Source: JBGTBQ01 sp041749275
GTDB lineage: Bacteria; Acidobacteriota; Blastocatellia; Pyrinomonadales; Pyrinomonadaceae
DNA length: 20,464 bases
Reading direction: 5' to 3'
NCBI GenBank assembly: GCA_041749275.1
Contig: JBGTBQ010000242.1
Location: forward strand, 1 to 20,464
The number at the start of each line of letters is the position of its first letter. Positions within the stretch are counted from its first letter, which is position 1. This document shows positions 6,557 to 13,776 of the stretch, one piece after another. Below the pieces are notes generated by a model, which searched no databases, was not told where the DNA came from, and was given only the letters and a program-made list of their open reading frames with translations. The translations under genes and the position numbers were made by a program.

Positions 6557-8911
6557 ATGAAGAAAATAGTTACGGCCCTTGCCATAGCATTAGTTCCGCT
6601 CCATGGCTTCCCGCCTCCGCCGGTCAGCGCACAACGGCAGGAGTCGTCGCTCGTCCGTCACGGTGCGCGGGTCGTTGGCGCCGACATCAACGACAGCCAA
6701 ACGATCTTCCAGAGTATGCTCCGCGCCCCTGCTCGGAAAGCGGACGCGGCGGGCAAAGTCGAAGAGTTGCTGGCGAAGATGACGCTCGAAGAGAAGGTCG
6801 GGCAGATGACCCAGCTTGAGATCGGAATGGTCACGACGGGCAAGGACCAAGCCATCAAGATAGACCCGACCAAGCTGGACAAGGCGGTCGTGAAATACGG
6901 CGTCGGTTCGATTCTGAACGTATCGGAACAGGCGCTCCCGCTCGACCGCTGGCACGAGATCATCGGTCGGATTCAAGGGGCCGCGCAAAAGACGCGCCTC
7001 CGCATCCCCGTCGTCTACGGCATTGACACGATTCACGGCGCGAACTACGTGCAGGGCGCGACCCTCTTTCCGCAACCGCTGGCGATGGCCGCCACGTGGA
7101 ACCCGGAGTTGATGATGCGCGCCTCGGAGGTTGCCGCCGCCGAGACGCGCGCCGCCGGGATTCCGTGGAACTTCTCGCCCGTGCTCGATGTCGGGCGTCA
7201 GCCGCTCTGGCCTCGGCTCTATGAGACGTTCGGCGAAGACCCGTATCTTGCCAAAGTGATGGGCGTCGCCACCGTGCGCGGCTACGAGGGCGATGGCATC
7301 TCCTCGCCGCGACGCACGGCGGCGTGTCTCAAACATTACGTCGGCTACAGCTTCCCCTTGAGCGGCAGGGATCGCACGCCCGCGTGGATACCGGAGATGT
7401 ACCTGCGCGAATATTTTCTGCCGCCCTTCCAAGCGGCCATCGAGGCCGGCGCGAGCACCATCATGGTCAACTCGGGCGAGGTCAACGGCGTTCCCGTCCA
7501 CGCGAGCCGCCACCTCCTGACCGACATCCTGCGCGGCGAGTTGGGCTTCCGTGGAGTCGCCGTCTCGGATTGGGAAGACATCAAGAAGATGGTCAACATC
7601 CATCGCGTGGCGGCCACCGAGAAAGAGGCCACGCGCATGGCGGTCATGGCCGGCATTGATATGAGCATGGTGCCGAGCGACTACAGCTTCGCCGACAATC
7701 TGGTCGCGCTCGCGCGCGAGGGCGCTGTCCCGCAATCGCGCATAGACGAGGCCGTGCGGCGCATCCTGACCTTGAAGTTCGAGCTGGGACTGTTCGACAA
7801 CCCCGTGCCGAGTGAATCTTTGAAGGCGAACTTCGCAACCGCGGAAGCGCGCGCTTTGAGTCTCGAAGCCGCGCGCGAGGCGATGACGCTGCTGAAGAAC
7901 GCCAACGACCTGCTGCCGCTCGCGCGCGACCGCAAGGTGCTCGTCACGGGGCCGACCGCCGACTCGCTCATCCCGCTCAACAACGGCTGGACTTACGTCT
8001 GGCAGGGGACGAAGGCGGAACTCTATCCGACAGACCGTCCGACCATCCTCGGCGCGGTGCGCGCGAAGGCGGGCGAGCGAAACGTGACTTATGTGCCCGG
8101 CGCGACGCTCGACAAAGAGGTGGACATCGCGGCGGCGGTCGCGGCGGCGAAGATGGCGGACGTTTCAATCGTCTGTCTCGGCGAGGGCGGCTACGCCGAA
8201 ACGCCCGGCAACATCAGCGATCTCACCTTAGACGAAGCGCAACTGAAACTCGCCTCGGCCATCATCGCAACGGGCAAGCCCGTCGCGCTCGTGCTGGCCG
8301 AAGGCAGGCCGCGCATCATCAACCGCATTGCCGACGGAGCCGCCGCGATACTGATGGCCTACAATCCCGGCAACGAGGGCGGGCAGGCCGTGGCCGACGT
8401 GCTCTTCGGCGACTACAATCCCGGCGGGCGGCTCCCGTTCACCTATCCGCGCCACCCGAACGCGCTTCTCACCTACGACCACAAGACTTTCGAGAAGCAG
8501 GACACAAGCTTCGGCCTCACGGCCTTCAACCCGCAGTTCGAGTTCGGGCACGGCCTGAGCTACACCGCTTACAAATACAGCGACCTGCGTTTGAGCGAAA
8601 AGACCATTGGCGAGGGTGACAAGCTGACGGTCAACGTCACGGTCACGAACCCGGGGCGACGCGCCGGAAAAGAGGTGGTGCAGGTTTACCTGCGCGACTT
8701 GGTGGCCTCCATCACGCCGCCCGACAAGCGGCTCAAGCGGTTCGCCAAGATTCATCTCGAACCGGGCGAGAGCCGCGCGCTCAAGTTCGAGCTGGGGCGC
8801 GACGACCTCGCCTTCATCGGCCCCGCGAACCGGACTGTGGTCGAGCCGGGAGAGTTTGAGATTCTCATCGGAGGGTTGAAGGAAAAATTTACGCTCGCGC
8901 CGTCTCCTTGA
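6557..8911 (+). CDS. Secreted GH3 beta-glucosidase, BglX-like
   Basis: The 784-aa enzyme belongs to glycoside hydrolase family 3 and should release glucose (or a similar sugar) from the non-reducing end of beta-linked oligosaccharides in the periplasm. A Sec signal peptide ends at about VSA (residue 25). The (beta/alpha)8-barrel domain carries LLAKMTLEEKVGQMTQ, LKHYVGYS and the nucleophile motif VAVSDW with Asp338. The second domain has GEGGYAETPG (Glu543 and Glu548), where plant-type GH3 enzymes place the acid/base Glu, followed by the NEGGQAVADVLFGDYNPGGR block. The C-terminal 110 or so residues (KEVVQVYLRD, EPGEFEILIGG) form the Fn3-like domain typical of BglX-type enzymes. Length and motif set look complete. 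A second, structurally different GH3 gene follows 218 bp later on the same strand with no clear terminator between, so they are probably cotranscribed. Beta-xylosidase activity is also possible. Confidence 0.93.
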   Translation: MKKIVTALAIALVPLHGFPPPPVSAQRQESSLVRHGARVVGADINDSQTIFQSMLRAPARKADAAGKVEELLAKMTLEEKVGQMTQLEIGMVTTGKDQAIKIDPTKLDKAVVKYGVGSILNVSEQALPLDRWHEIIGRIQGAAQKTRLRIPVVYGIDTIHGANYVQGATLFPQPLAMAATWNPELMMRASEVAAAETRAAGIPWNFSPVLDVGRQPLWPRLYETFGEDPYLAKVMGVATVRGYEGDGISSPRRTAACLKHYVGYSFPLSGRDRTPAWIPEMYLREYFLPPFQAAIEAGASTIMVNSGEVNGVPVHASRHLLTDILRGELGFRGVAVSDWEDIKKMVNIHRVAATEKEATRMAVMAGIDMSMVPSDYSFADNLVALAREGAVPQSRIDEAVRRILTLKFELGLFDNPVPSESLKANFATAEARALSLEAAREAMTLLKNANDLLPLARDRKVLVTGPTADSLIPLNNGWTYVWQGTKAELYPTDRPTILGAVRAKAGERNVTYVPGATLDKEVDIAAAVAAAKMADVSIVCLGEGGYAETPGNISDLTLDEAQLKLASAIIATGKPVALVLAEGRPRIINRIADGAAAILMAYNPGNEGGQAVADVLFGDYNPGGRLPFTYPRHPNALLTYDHKTFEKQDTSFGLTAFNPQFEFGHGLSYTAYKYSDLRLSEKTIGEGDKLTVNVTVTNPGRRAGKEVVQVYLRDLVASITPPDKRLKRFAKIHLEPGESRALKFELGRDDLAFIGPANRTVVEPGEFEILIGGLKEKFTLAPSP

Positions 8912-9129
8912 GTCGGCCCCCTGCACGCAGGGTTTGAGGGGCGGCGCATCGCGGGGTGCGAGACATCACAAGAGCGGCAATCCTTCTCCTCTTGCAATGT
9001 CCACGCGCCCCCCCGGTCTCTTTTTAATTTCGGCTTCCGTGAACTTCCGCGGCGTTTGTCGTTTGATAAAAGCGGCACGCACCGGGCACACGCTCCATCA
9101 TCTTTCTTCAGGTGAAACATCATCCGACC

Positions 9130-11040
9130 ATGAACAACAAGATCAGTCGCCGTGACTTTATCAAAACTTCAGCCGCCGCCGGTGCGCTGGGCCTCGCGCT
9201 TCCCGAAGTCGCTTCTCCTCAACGAAAGGGGGCTTCGCGCACGAGAGCCGGGCTGGCTGTCGCGCCTCGACTCTCGTCTTATGACGACAAGGCGCGAGCG
9301 CTGCTGTCGAAGATGTCTCTGGAGGAGAAGATCGGGCAGATGTTGCAGGCCGAGATCACCGGCCTCAAGGACGAGCAGGACGTAGAGAAGTATCACCTCG
9401 GGTCGCTCCTCAGCGGCGGCAGCGCCGACCCGAAAACGGGGAACAGCCTCGGCGACTGGACCGACATGTATGACGGCTATCAAAAGCGCGCGTTGAAAAC
9501 TCGGCTGGCGATACCTTTACTCTACGGCGTGGACGCGGTGCACGGGCACAACAACGTGCTCGGCGCCGTCGTCTTCCCGCATAACATCGGGTTAGGGTGT
9601 ACGCGCAGCGCGCGACTCGTCGAAGAGTCGGCGCGCGTGACGGCGGTCGAAGTCAGAGCGACGGGCATCAACTGGACGTTCGCTCCCTGCGTCGCCGTCC
9701 CGCGCGACGAAAGATGGGGGCGCGCGTATGAGGGGTTCGGCGAGACGCCGGAACTGGCGGCATTGCTGGGCGAAGCGGCGGTGCGCGGCTTTCAGGGCAG
9801 CGACCTCTCGCACCCTCTGAGCGTGCTGGCGTGCGCCAAACATTTCATCGGCGACGGCGGCACTGCGTGGGGCACCGGGGCGCCGAAGGAGGGAAACTCC
9901 GCCGCACGCTGGCCGCTCGACCGCGGCGACACGCGGCTCAGTGAGAAAGAGTTGCGGGAGATTCACATGCAGGGCTACGTCACGGCGATCCGGGCCGGGG
10001 TCGGCACCATCATGCCTTCCTACAGTAGCTGGAATGGAGTGAAGTGTTCGGGGAGCCGGCGGTTGCTAACCGAAATTCTGAAACAGGAGTTGGGCTTTGA
10101 AGGGTTTTTAATCTCCGACTACAACGCCATTGACGAAATGCCCGGCGACTTCAAGCGCCAGATCGAGCAGTCGGTCAACGCCGGGATGGACATGTTCATG
10201 GTGCCCGACAAGTACCGCGAGATGTACGCCCTGTTGCTGGAACTCGTGAAGGAACAGAAGGTCTCGGCGGCGCGCATAGACGATGCCGTGACGCGCATTT
10301 TGCGCGTCAAGCTTGCGATGGGATTGTTGGAGCATGGCCGCTCGCACTTCGCCGACCGTCGGTTACACAAAAGTTTCGGCTCCGCCGAGCACCGGCGCGT
10401 CGCGCGCGAGTGCGTCCGCCAGTCGCTGGTGCTGCTGAAGAACGAGCGGAAGAGGCTGCCGCTCGCCAAGAGTCTGGCGCGCGTCCACGTGGGCGGCAAG
10501 AGCGCCGACGACATCGGGAACCAGTGCGGCGGCTGGACGATAGACTGGCAGGGCAAGAGCGGCGAGGTGATGAGCGGCGGCGCCACCATCCTCAAGGCCA
10601 TTCAAAACGCCGTGTCGAGCAAGACGAAGGTGACTTTTTCAAAGGACGGGACGGGAGCCGAGGGCGCCGATGTCGGCCTCGTCGTCATCGGCGAGACGCC
10701 ATACGCAGAGATGATGGGCGACCGGACGGACTTGGCGCTCGCCGCCGAAGACGTGGCGGCGTTCGAGAACATGAAGCGGGCCGGCATCCCCGTCGTCGTC
10801 GTGCTGCTTTCGGGGCGGCCCATGATTATCAACGACGTGCTTGGCAAATCCGACGCCTTCGTCGCCGCGTGGCTGCCGGGGACGGAAGGGCAGGGGGTCG
10901 CGGATGTGCTGTTCGGCGATTACAGACCGACCGGCAAGCTCTCATTCTCGTGGCCGCGCTCGATGTCGCAACTCCCCCTCAACGTCAGAGACAAATCTTA
11001 CGACCCGCTTTTTAAATATGACTTCGGGCTAACCTATTAG
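9130..11040 (+). CDS. Tat-exported GH3 exo-beta-glucanase/beta-glucosidase
   Basis: The 636-aa enzyme is a second family 3 glycoside hydrolase, closest in motif pattern to plant and bacterial exo-1,3/1,4-beta-glucanases. Its N-terminus is a twin-arginine signal (SRRDFIK followed by a weak hydrophobic stretch), so it should be exported folded by the Tat pathway, unlike its Sec-dependent neighbour. Barrel-domain features are LLSKMSLEEKIGQMLQ, CAKHFIGDGGT, GTIMPSYSSWNG and the nucleophile motif LISDYN with Asp330. The second domain has GETPYAEMMGDRTDL (Glu522 and Glu527), AAWLPGTEGQGVADVLFGDY and a C-terminal YDPLFKYDFGLTY. There is no Fn3-like domain, as expected for the exoglucanase type. The frame is open from a GTG at 9112, which would add six residues; ATG 9130 places the Arg pair in the usual Tat position, but its ribosome-binding site is poor, so the choice is not firm. 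Likely substrates are beta-glucan oligosaccharides. Confidence 0.92.
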   Translation: MNNKISRRDFIKTSAAAGALGLALPEVASPQRKGASRTRAGLAVAPRLSSYDDKARALLSKMSLEEKIGQMLQAEITGLKDEQDVEKYHLGSLLSGGSADPKTGNSLGDWTDMYDGYQKRALKTRLAIPLLYGVDAVHGHNNVLGAVVFPHNIGLGCTRSARLVEESARVTAVEVRATGINWTFAPCVAVPRDERWGRAYEGFGETPELAALLGEAAVRGFQGSDLSHPLSVLACAKHFIGDGGTAWGTGAPKEGNSAARWPLDRGDTRLSEKELREIHMQGYVTAIRAGVGTIMPSYSSWNGVKCSGSRRLLTEILKQELGFEGFLISDYNAIDEMPGDFKRQIEQSVNAGMDMFMVPDKYREMYALLLELVKEQKVSAARIDDAVTRILRVKLAMGLLEHGRSHFADRRLHKSFGSAEHRRVARECVRQSLVLLKNERKRLPLAKSLARVHVGGKSADDIGNQCGGWTIDWQGKSGEVMSGGATILKAIQNAVSSKTKVTFSKDGTGAEGADVGLVVIGETPYAEMMGDRTDLALAAEDVAAFENMKRAGIPVVVVLLSGRPMIINDVLGKSDAFVAAWLPGTEGQGVADVLFGDYRPTGKLSFSWPRSMSQLPLNVRDKSYDPLFKYDFGLTY

Positions 11041-11053
11041 CCAGTTGATTCGC

Positions 11054-11130
11054 GTCGGAACCGCCTGCGGTAGCGGGCGGTCTCTGGTTTTCAAGAGAAA
11101 TGTCCGCCCGCTACCGCAGGCGGTTCTGAC
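11054..11130. repeat. REP-like inverted repeat in convergent intergenic region
   Basis: Two 27-bp arms, 11054-11080 and 11104-11130, are reverse complements with one mismatch; the inner 23 bp match perfectly. Each arm contains an imperfect palindrome (CCGCCTGCGGTAGCGGGCGG). The 23-nt loop includes a further small stem, TCTCT (11081-11085) with AGAGA (11094-11098). The layout parallels the element at 1773-1899, but the sequence is different. It starts 13 bp past the stop of the second GH3 gene and could protect or end that transcript. Confidence 0.75.
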
Positions 11131-11134
11131 AAGA

Positions 11135-11174
11135 GGAAGGGGCCGGACGTTGAACGCCCGGCCCCTTCCTTTCG
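11135..11174. terminator. Two-way intrinsic terminator between convergent genes
   Basis: GGAAGGGGCCGG (11135-11146) and CCGGCCCCTTCC (11158-11169) form a perfect 12-bp stem with an 11-nt loop, followed by TTTCGT on the plus strand. It sits between the rightward GH3 gene, ending at 11040, and the leftward small secreted protein gene, ending at 11193, so it could serve both. The T-tract is short on either side. Confidence 0.65.
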
Positions 11175-11192
11175 TCTCCGGCATACATTGCC

Positions 11193-11801
11193 TTATCCGC
11201 CGTTCGTCTTCTTTAGCTTGTCCGCTACTCGTTTGACCCTGCTACTCAACCGAATGATTCGCTCAAGGTCGTATTGCGCCTCGGACGAGTCCGGAATGTT
11301 CACGACTTTCGTGTTCCCGAACATGGGGTTGGAGACGAAGCCGAGAATCGCGCGGTCAAGCTCCGCGAGCAGCGACTTCAAGTCGCCTCCGCGTTCCGCC
11401 GCACTCGGATTTTGCGCCGGCGGCTGCTTGCCGGTCGGCGGGGGAAAGAGATTGGCGCCCAGCCGCGCGGCACGCTTCTTTATCTCCCCCGCGCCTTCGG
11501 CGACGCGACCGTAATGCAGCCCGCCTGCCGCGCCTTCCTGCAAGACGTTGTTGACGAGTTGGATTCGCTCGAAGTCTTCCTTGATGGCGGGAAACCTCTG
11601 TTCGTCGGGGCGGTTGTCAGGTTTTTTGGCGGCGAGCCGGATGCGCTCAATCTCGGTCGAGCGGAGGTTGTCCTCCATCAGCTTGTCCTTCGGATTGTTC
11701 GAGCGGACGCCGCCGGGCGGCCCGATCTGCCGGGCGATAGCCGTCGAGGCCGGCGCCGGTAAAGCGGCAAGGATGACTGCCAGAAAGAGGCTTCTGCTCA
11801 A
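11193..11801 (-). CDS. Small secreted protein of unknown function (paralogue B), TTG start
   Basis: The 202-aa product has a signal peptide (hydrophobic residues 5-22, likely cut after AIA, residue 23) and a charged, probably helical mature part. It is homologous over its whole length to the product of 5484-6086: TEIERIR (49-55), FPAIKEDFERIQLVN (70-84), KKRAARLGANLF (108-119), DLKSLLAELD (140-149), NPMFGNTKVVN (158-168) and LERIIRLSSRV (179-189) have direct counterparts. The linker near 120-138 is Pro-rich rather than Lys/Glu-rich. Translation begins at TTG (11801), with a strong AGGAGG (11807-11812) five bases before it and one base after the TGA of the upstream gene. This gene and the regulator-like gene therefore form a translationally coupled pair. 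Function is unknown; a periplasmic partner or ligand of the membrane protein is one idea, not shown by the sequence. Confidence 0.82.
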   Translation of the reverse strand: MSRSLFLAVILAALPAPASTAIARQIGPPGGVRSNNPKDKLMEDNLRSTEIERIRLAAKKPDNRPDEQRFPAIKEDFERIQLVNNVLQEGAAGGLHYGRVAEGAGEIKKRAARLGANLFPPPTGKQPPAQNPSAAERGGDLKSLLAELDRAILGFVSNPMFGNTKVVNIPDSSEAQYDLERIIRLSSRVKRVADKLKKTNGG

Positions 11802-11806
11802 CTCAA

Positions 11807-11812
11807 CCTCCT
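11807..11812 (-). promoter_or_regulatory. Ribosome-binding site fixing the TTG start
   Basis: Read on the minus strand, AGGAGG follows the TGA of the regulator-like gene (11814-11816) after a single base and precedes TTG (11801) by five bases. No in-frame ATG lies nearby, so this site decides the start of the small secreted protein gene and implies coupling to the gene before it. Confidence 0.7.
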
Positions 11813-11813
11813 C

Positions 11814-13184
11814 TCATCCGATGGGGCGCAGCGCGACGAGCGTGATCGTGGTGGGCGTGCCGTTCTCGACCCCGACTTTGAGGAGCGCTTGATAGTACTT
11901 CGGGGACGCCGCGCCTCCCGCCTGACGTAAGGCTTGCGCCAAGACGGCGAGATGGCTCTTCGTCGTGATGAATTCGGCGGCGGCCTCGGTGCCCTCGCTG
12001 TAGATGCCGGCCAGCGTCATCACCGCGTGATCGCCCGAAACGTTCGGCTTCACGGTGATGAGGGCATAGTCGGTACGCAAGTCCCCCGTCTGCTCGTCAA
12101 ACTCCGGTCGGTATTCAGGCTGCTCACCCGGTCGGGGTTGGCGGTTCTCGATGGTCGCCGCGTTGGTGTAGTTGAAGTTCTCGCTGGCGGGGAGCTTGCG
12201 CGACCACTCGTTGACATAGACGCTGCCGAGCAGGATGACGTTTCTATACTTCAGATCGGCGGCGTTGGCGTGTCGGCTCTGCCGGAGCAGGATGTCCCTG
12301 TTCGCCGAGCGGAAGAGCGTACTCAGGCGGTAAAGTCCGATGGCCTCGCCCATGCCCGTGTACATCCCGACCGACATCAGGAGCCGGGGTTGCGTCTCGT
12401 CAATGGGCAGGTTCTGTGACTTGAATTCCGGCGTGGTGGTCGTCGCGCGCACCTGCTCCGGCGTGAGTTGGAGTGCGCGCGTGGTTGCGGCGCTCGGATC
12501 GGCCCGGTTGACGAAACGGTAGACCGCCGGGTTGCTCAACAGGAGCAGGGGTGGTTCAGGGTCGTTCACGAACACGCCCCAGACGGCCTTGTATTCTTCG
12601 GCGTTGAAAGGGGAGGCGTCGCCCGCGGTCTGACGTTGCGGCTCGCGGGTCCGGAAGTAGAGGACGGACAAGGCGACGGTCAGGGCAACGATAGTGCCGA
12701 CAAGAATCAGATGAAGAGTCCGTCCCGCACGCGCGGCGGACGGAGCTTCAACGACCGTGGGGGCGTGGCGCCGTTCGGCGAGTTGGGCGTGGCCGTTCGT
12801 TGATTCTTCCGAGGCCGGAAGCGAAGCGGGAGACGTTTCGTGGATGTTGGAATGGGCGTAGTTGAAGACCGGATGGTAATGGCCTTTGGGGAGGTCAATC
12901 ACGACCTGATCGGACTTGCCCTCGGTGGCGTAATACTCGTTCAGCTTCGTCCGGAGCCGGCCCGCCTGCACGCGCACCACCGAATCAATACGGGGGTCGT
13001 AGTCGCTGTCGCGCCCGAAGACCTCCGTGGCGATGGTGTATTCCTTGAGCAGCGCCTCGTTGTCGTCAACCGTCTTCTCCACCACGAACCGGAGGAACGC
13101 CTTGAGGCTCTCCGAGTTTTGCAGCGTGCGGCTGTTCAGCACCTTTTCGAGGTGCTCCAGTTTTTGTTCCTTGCCCAACTCCAT
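11814..13184 (-). CDS. Membrane-anchored regulator-like protein (Acidobacteriota-type N-terminal domain)
   Basis: The 456-aa protein has three parts. Residues 1-110 form a domain recurrent in Acidobacteriota, recognised by SLKAFLRFVVEKTVD, KEYTIATEVFGRD, DPRIDSVVRVQAGRLRTKL and VVIDLPKGHYHPVF. It is often predicted to be DNA-binding and is commonly fused to membrane and sensor modules. Residues 111-155 are a low-complexity linker, 157-177 one transmembrane helix, and 180-456 an extracytoplasmic domain I cannot assign, with MGEAIGLYRLSTLF, NVILLGSVYVNEW, NFNY and GTEAAAEFITT. The predicted topology, cytoplasmic N-terminus and periplasmic C-terminus, would suit a one-component transmembrane sensor. 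No kinase, cyclase or receiver motif is seen. It is the first gene of a leftward operon with the small secreted protein and diverges from the TonB receptor gene, so both are plausible targets of control. Calling it a regulator is inference. Confidence 0.75.
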   Translation of the reverse strand: MELGKEQKLEHLEKVLNSRTLQNSESLKAFLRFVVEKTVDDNEALLKEYTIATEVFGRDSDYDPRIDSVVRVQAGRLRTKLNEYYATEGKSDQVVIDLPKGHYHPVFNYAHSNIHETSPASLPASEESTNGHAQLAERRHAPTVVEAPSAARAGRTLHLILVGTIVALTVALSVLYFRTREPQRQTAGDASPFNAEEYKAVWGVFVNDPEPPLLLLSNPAVYRFVNRADPSAATTRALQLTPEQVRATTTTPEFKSQNLPIDETQPRLLMSVGMYTGMGEAIGLYRLSTLFRSANRDILLRQSRHANAADLKYRNVILLGSVYVNEWSRKLPASENFNYTNAATIENRQPRPGEQPEYRPEFDEQTGDLRTDYALITVKPNVSGDHAVMTLAGIYSEGTEAAAEFITTKSHLAVLAQALRQAGGAASPKYYQALLKVGVENGTPTTITLVALRPIG

Positions 13185-13319
13185 ACGCTCACTACGAACC
13201 TTTACGGTGCGCCCGAAAATTGAGACGGCGCGGCGCGGCGTCGTTCCTTAGCACGTGCGAGTTGACAATAGTTGTTCGGTATTTCCGAAGGTTGGAAAAC
13301 CCGGCTGACGGCAATGGGA

Positions 13320-13349
13320 ATTATAAGCCCATGTTATGCTTTTCAACAA
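13320..13349 (-). promoter_or_regulatory. Candidate promoter of the regulator-like operon
   Basis: On the minus strand TTGTTG (13349-13344) and a perfect TATAAT (13325-13320) are 18 bp apart. Transcription would start near 13313, about 130 nt before the ATG at 13184. The -10 is excellent and the -35 is moderate. Confidence 0.45.
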
Positions 13350-13414
13350 CAGTGGCCGCTGACAGCACCGCCAGTTGGCCCGCGCCTGAAGATTTCGCGC
13401 CGACAATTCGGCCA

Positions 13415-13428
13415 TGTAACGAGTTACA
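13415..13428. promoter_or_regulatory. Candidate operator, TGTAAC-N2-GTTACA
   Basis: Two 6-bp half-sites form a perfect inverted repeat around a 2-bp centre, and a third TGTAAC follows at 13435-13440. The site lies between the leftward promoter candidate (13320-13349) and the rightward one (13521-13547), where one dimeric regulator could affect both directions. The binding protein is unknown. Confidence 0.45.
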
Positions 13429-13520
13429 CACGTCTGTAACATCAGGCATTTCTTAAAGCGCCGACAATTGCGTCTCTCTCAAGCCGGCGTGTCTAACCGT
13501 GTCATAACAGGCGGTAACTT

Positions 13521-13547
13521 TTGGCACGTCTAAAAGTTAGCTATAGT
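13521..13547 (+). promoter_or_regulatory. Candidate promoter of the TonB receptor gene
   Basis: TTGGCA (13521-13526) and TATAGT (13542-13547) are 15 bp apart, shorter than usual for sigma70. Transcription would start near 13554 and leave a leader of about 220 nt. It does not have the spacing of a sigma54 promoter. Support is weak. Confidence 0.25.
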
Positions 13548-13761
13548 GGCCCGGTCTTAATCCAGCAATACTGTGCCGGCCACATCTCCGCGTTCGATTC
13601 AGGTTCGGCAAAGCGGCACAAGCAGCGTTAGCGTCCAGCCTACACACAAGCCAGTTTTGAAGAGATTGCTGTTGCGACGGCTCGCCACCGCGGGTGATAG
13701 AGCGCTTCGCTTAAATATCCTTAAGGCCAAGCTAGTCAACCTGCTTCGAATGTAAAGTCAC

Positions 13762-13769
13762 GGGAGGAG
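13762..13769 (+). promoter_or_regulatory. Ribosome-binding site of the TonB receptor
   Basis: GGGAGGAG lies 7 nt before ATG 13777. It selects this start over the in-frame GTG at 13822, even though it gives an unusually long basic n-region in the signal peptide. Confidence 0.75.
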
Positions 13770-13776
13770 AGGCCCC

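Larger units (their letters stand above)
13185..13776. other. 592-bp divergent control region
   Basis: No credible gene is seen; the one 60-codon open frame (13573-13755) starts at GTG and has no homology I recognise. The region carries promoter candidates on both strands, a palindrome at 13415-13428, a 12-bp direct repeat (GCGCCGACAATT at 13397-13408 and 13458-13469) and a small stem, TGTGCCG (13572-13578) with CGGCACA (13614-13620), in the leader of the receptor gene. No tRNA or recognised riboswitch core was found. Confidence 0.6.

Noticed and set aside
6590..7735. 381-codon open frame opposite the first GH3 gene
   Set aside because: Antisense shadow of conserved catalytic-domain sequence.
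13300..13400. Possible cobalamin riboswitch (CAGTGGC/GCCACTG) near a TonB receptor gene
   Set aside because: Only the short core word occurs, on the strand leading away from the receptor, and the rest of the B12-box and core pattern is missing.
13521..13547. Sigma54 (-24/-12) promoter based on TTGGCACG
   Set aside because: No GC lies at the required distance after the GG. The sequence fits a weak sigma70-like promoter better.
13580..13620. tRNA-like T-loop word (GTTCGATTC)
   Set aside because: No acceptor, D or anticodon stems can be built around it.
13573..13755. 60-codon open frame between the regulator-like and receptor genes
   Set aside because: GTG start without a ribosome-binding site and no recognisable homology. 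It more likely belongs to the receptor leader.
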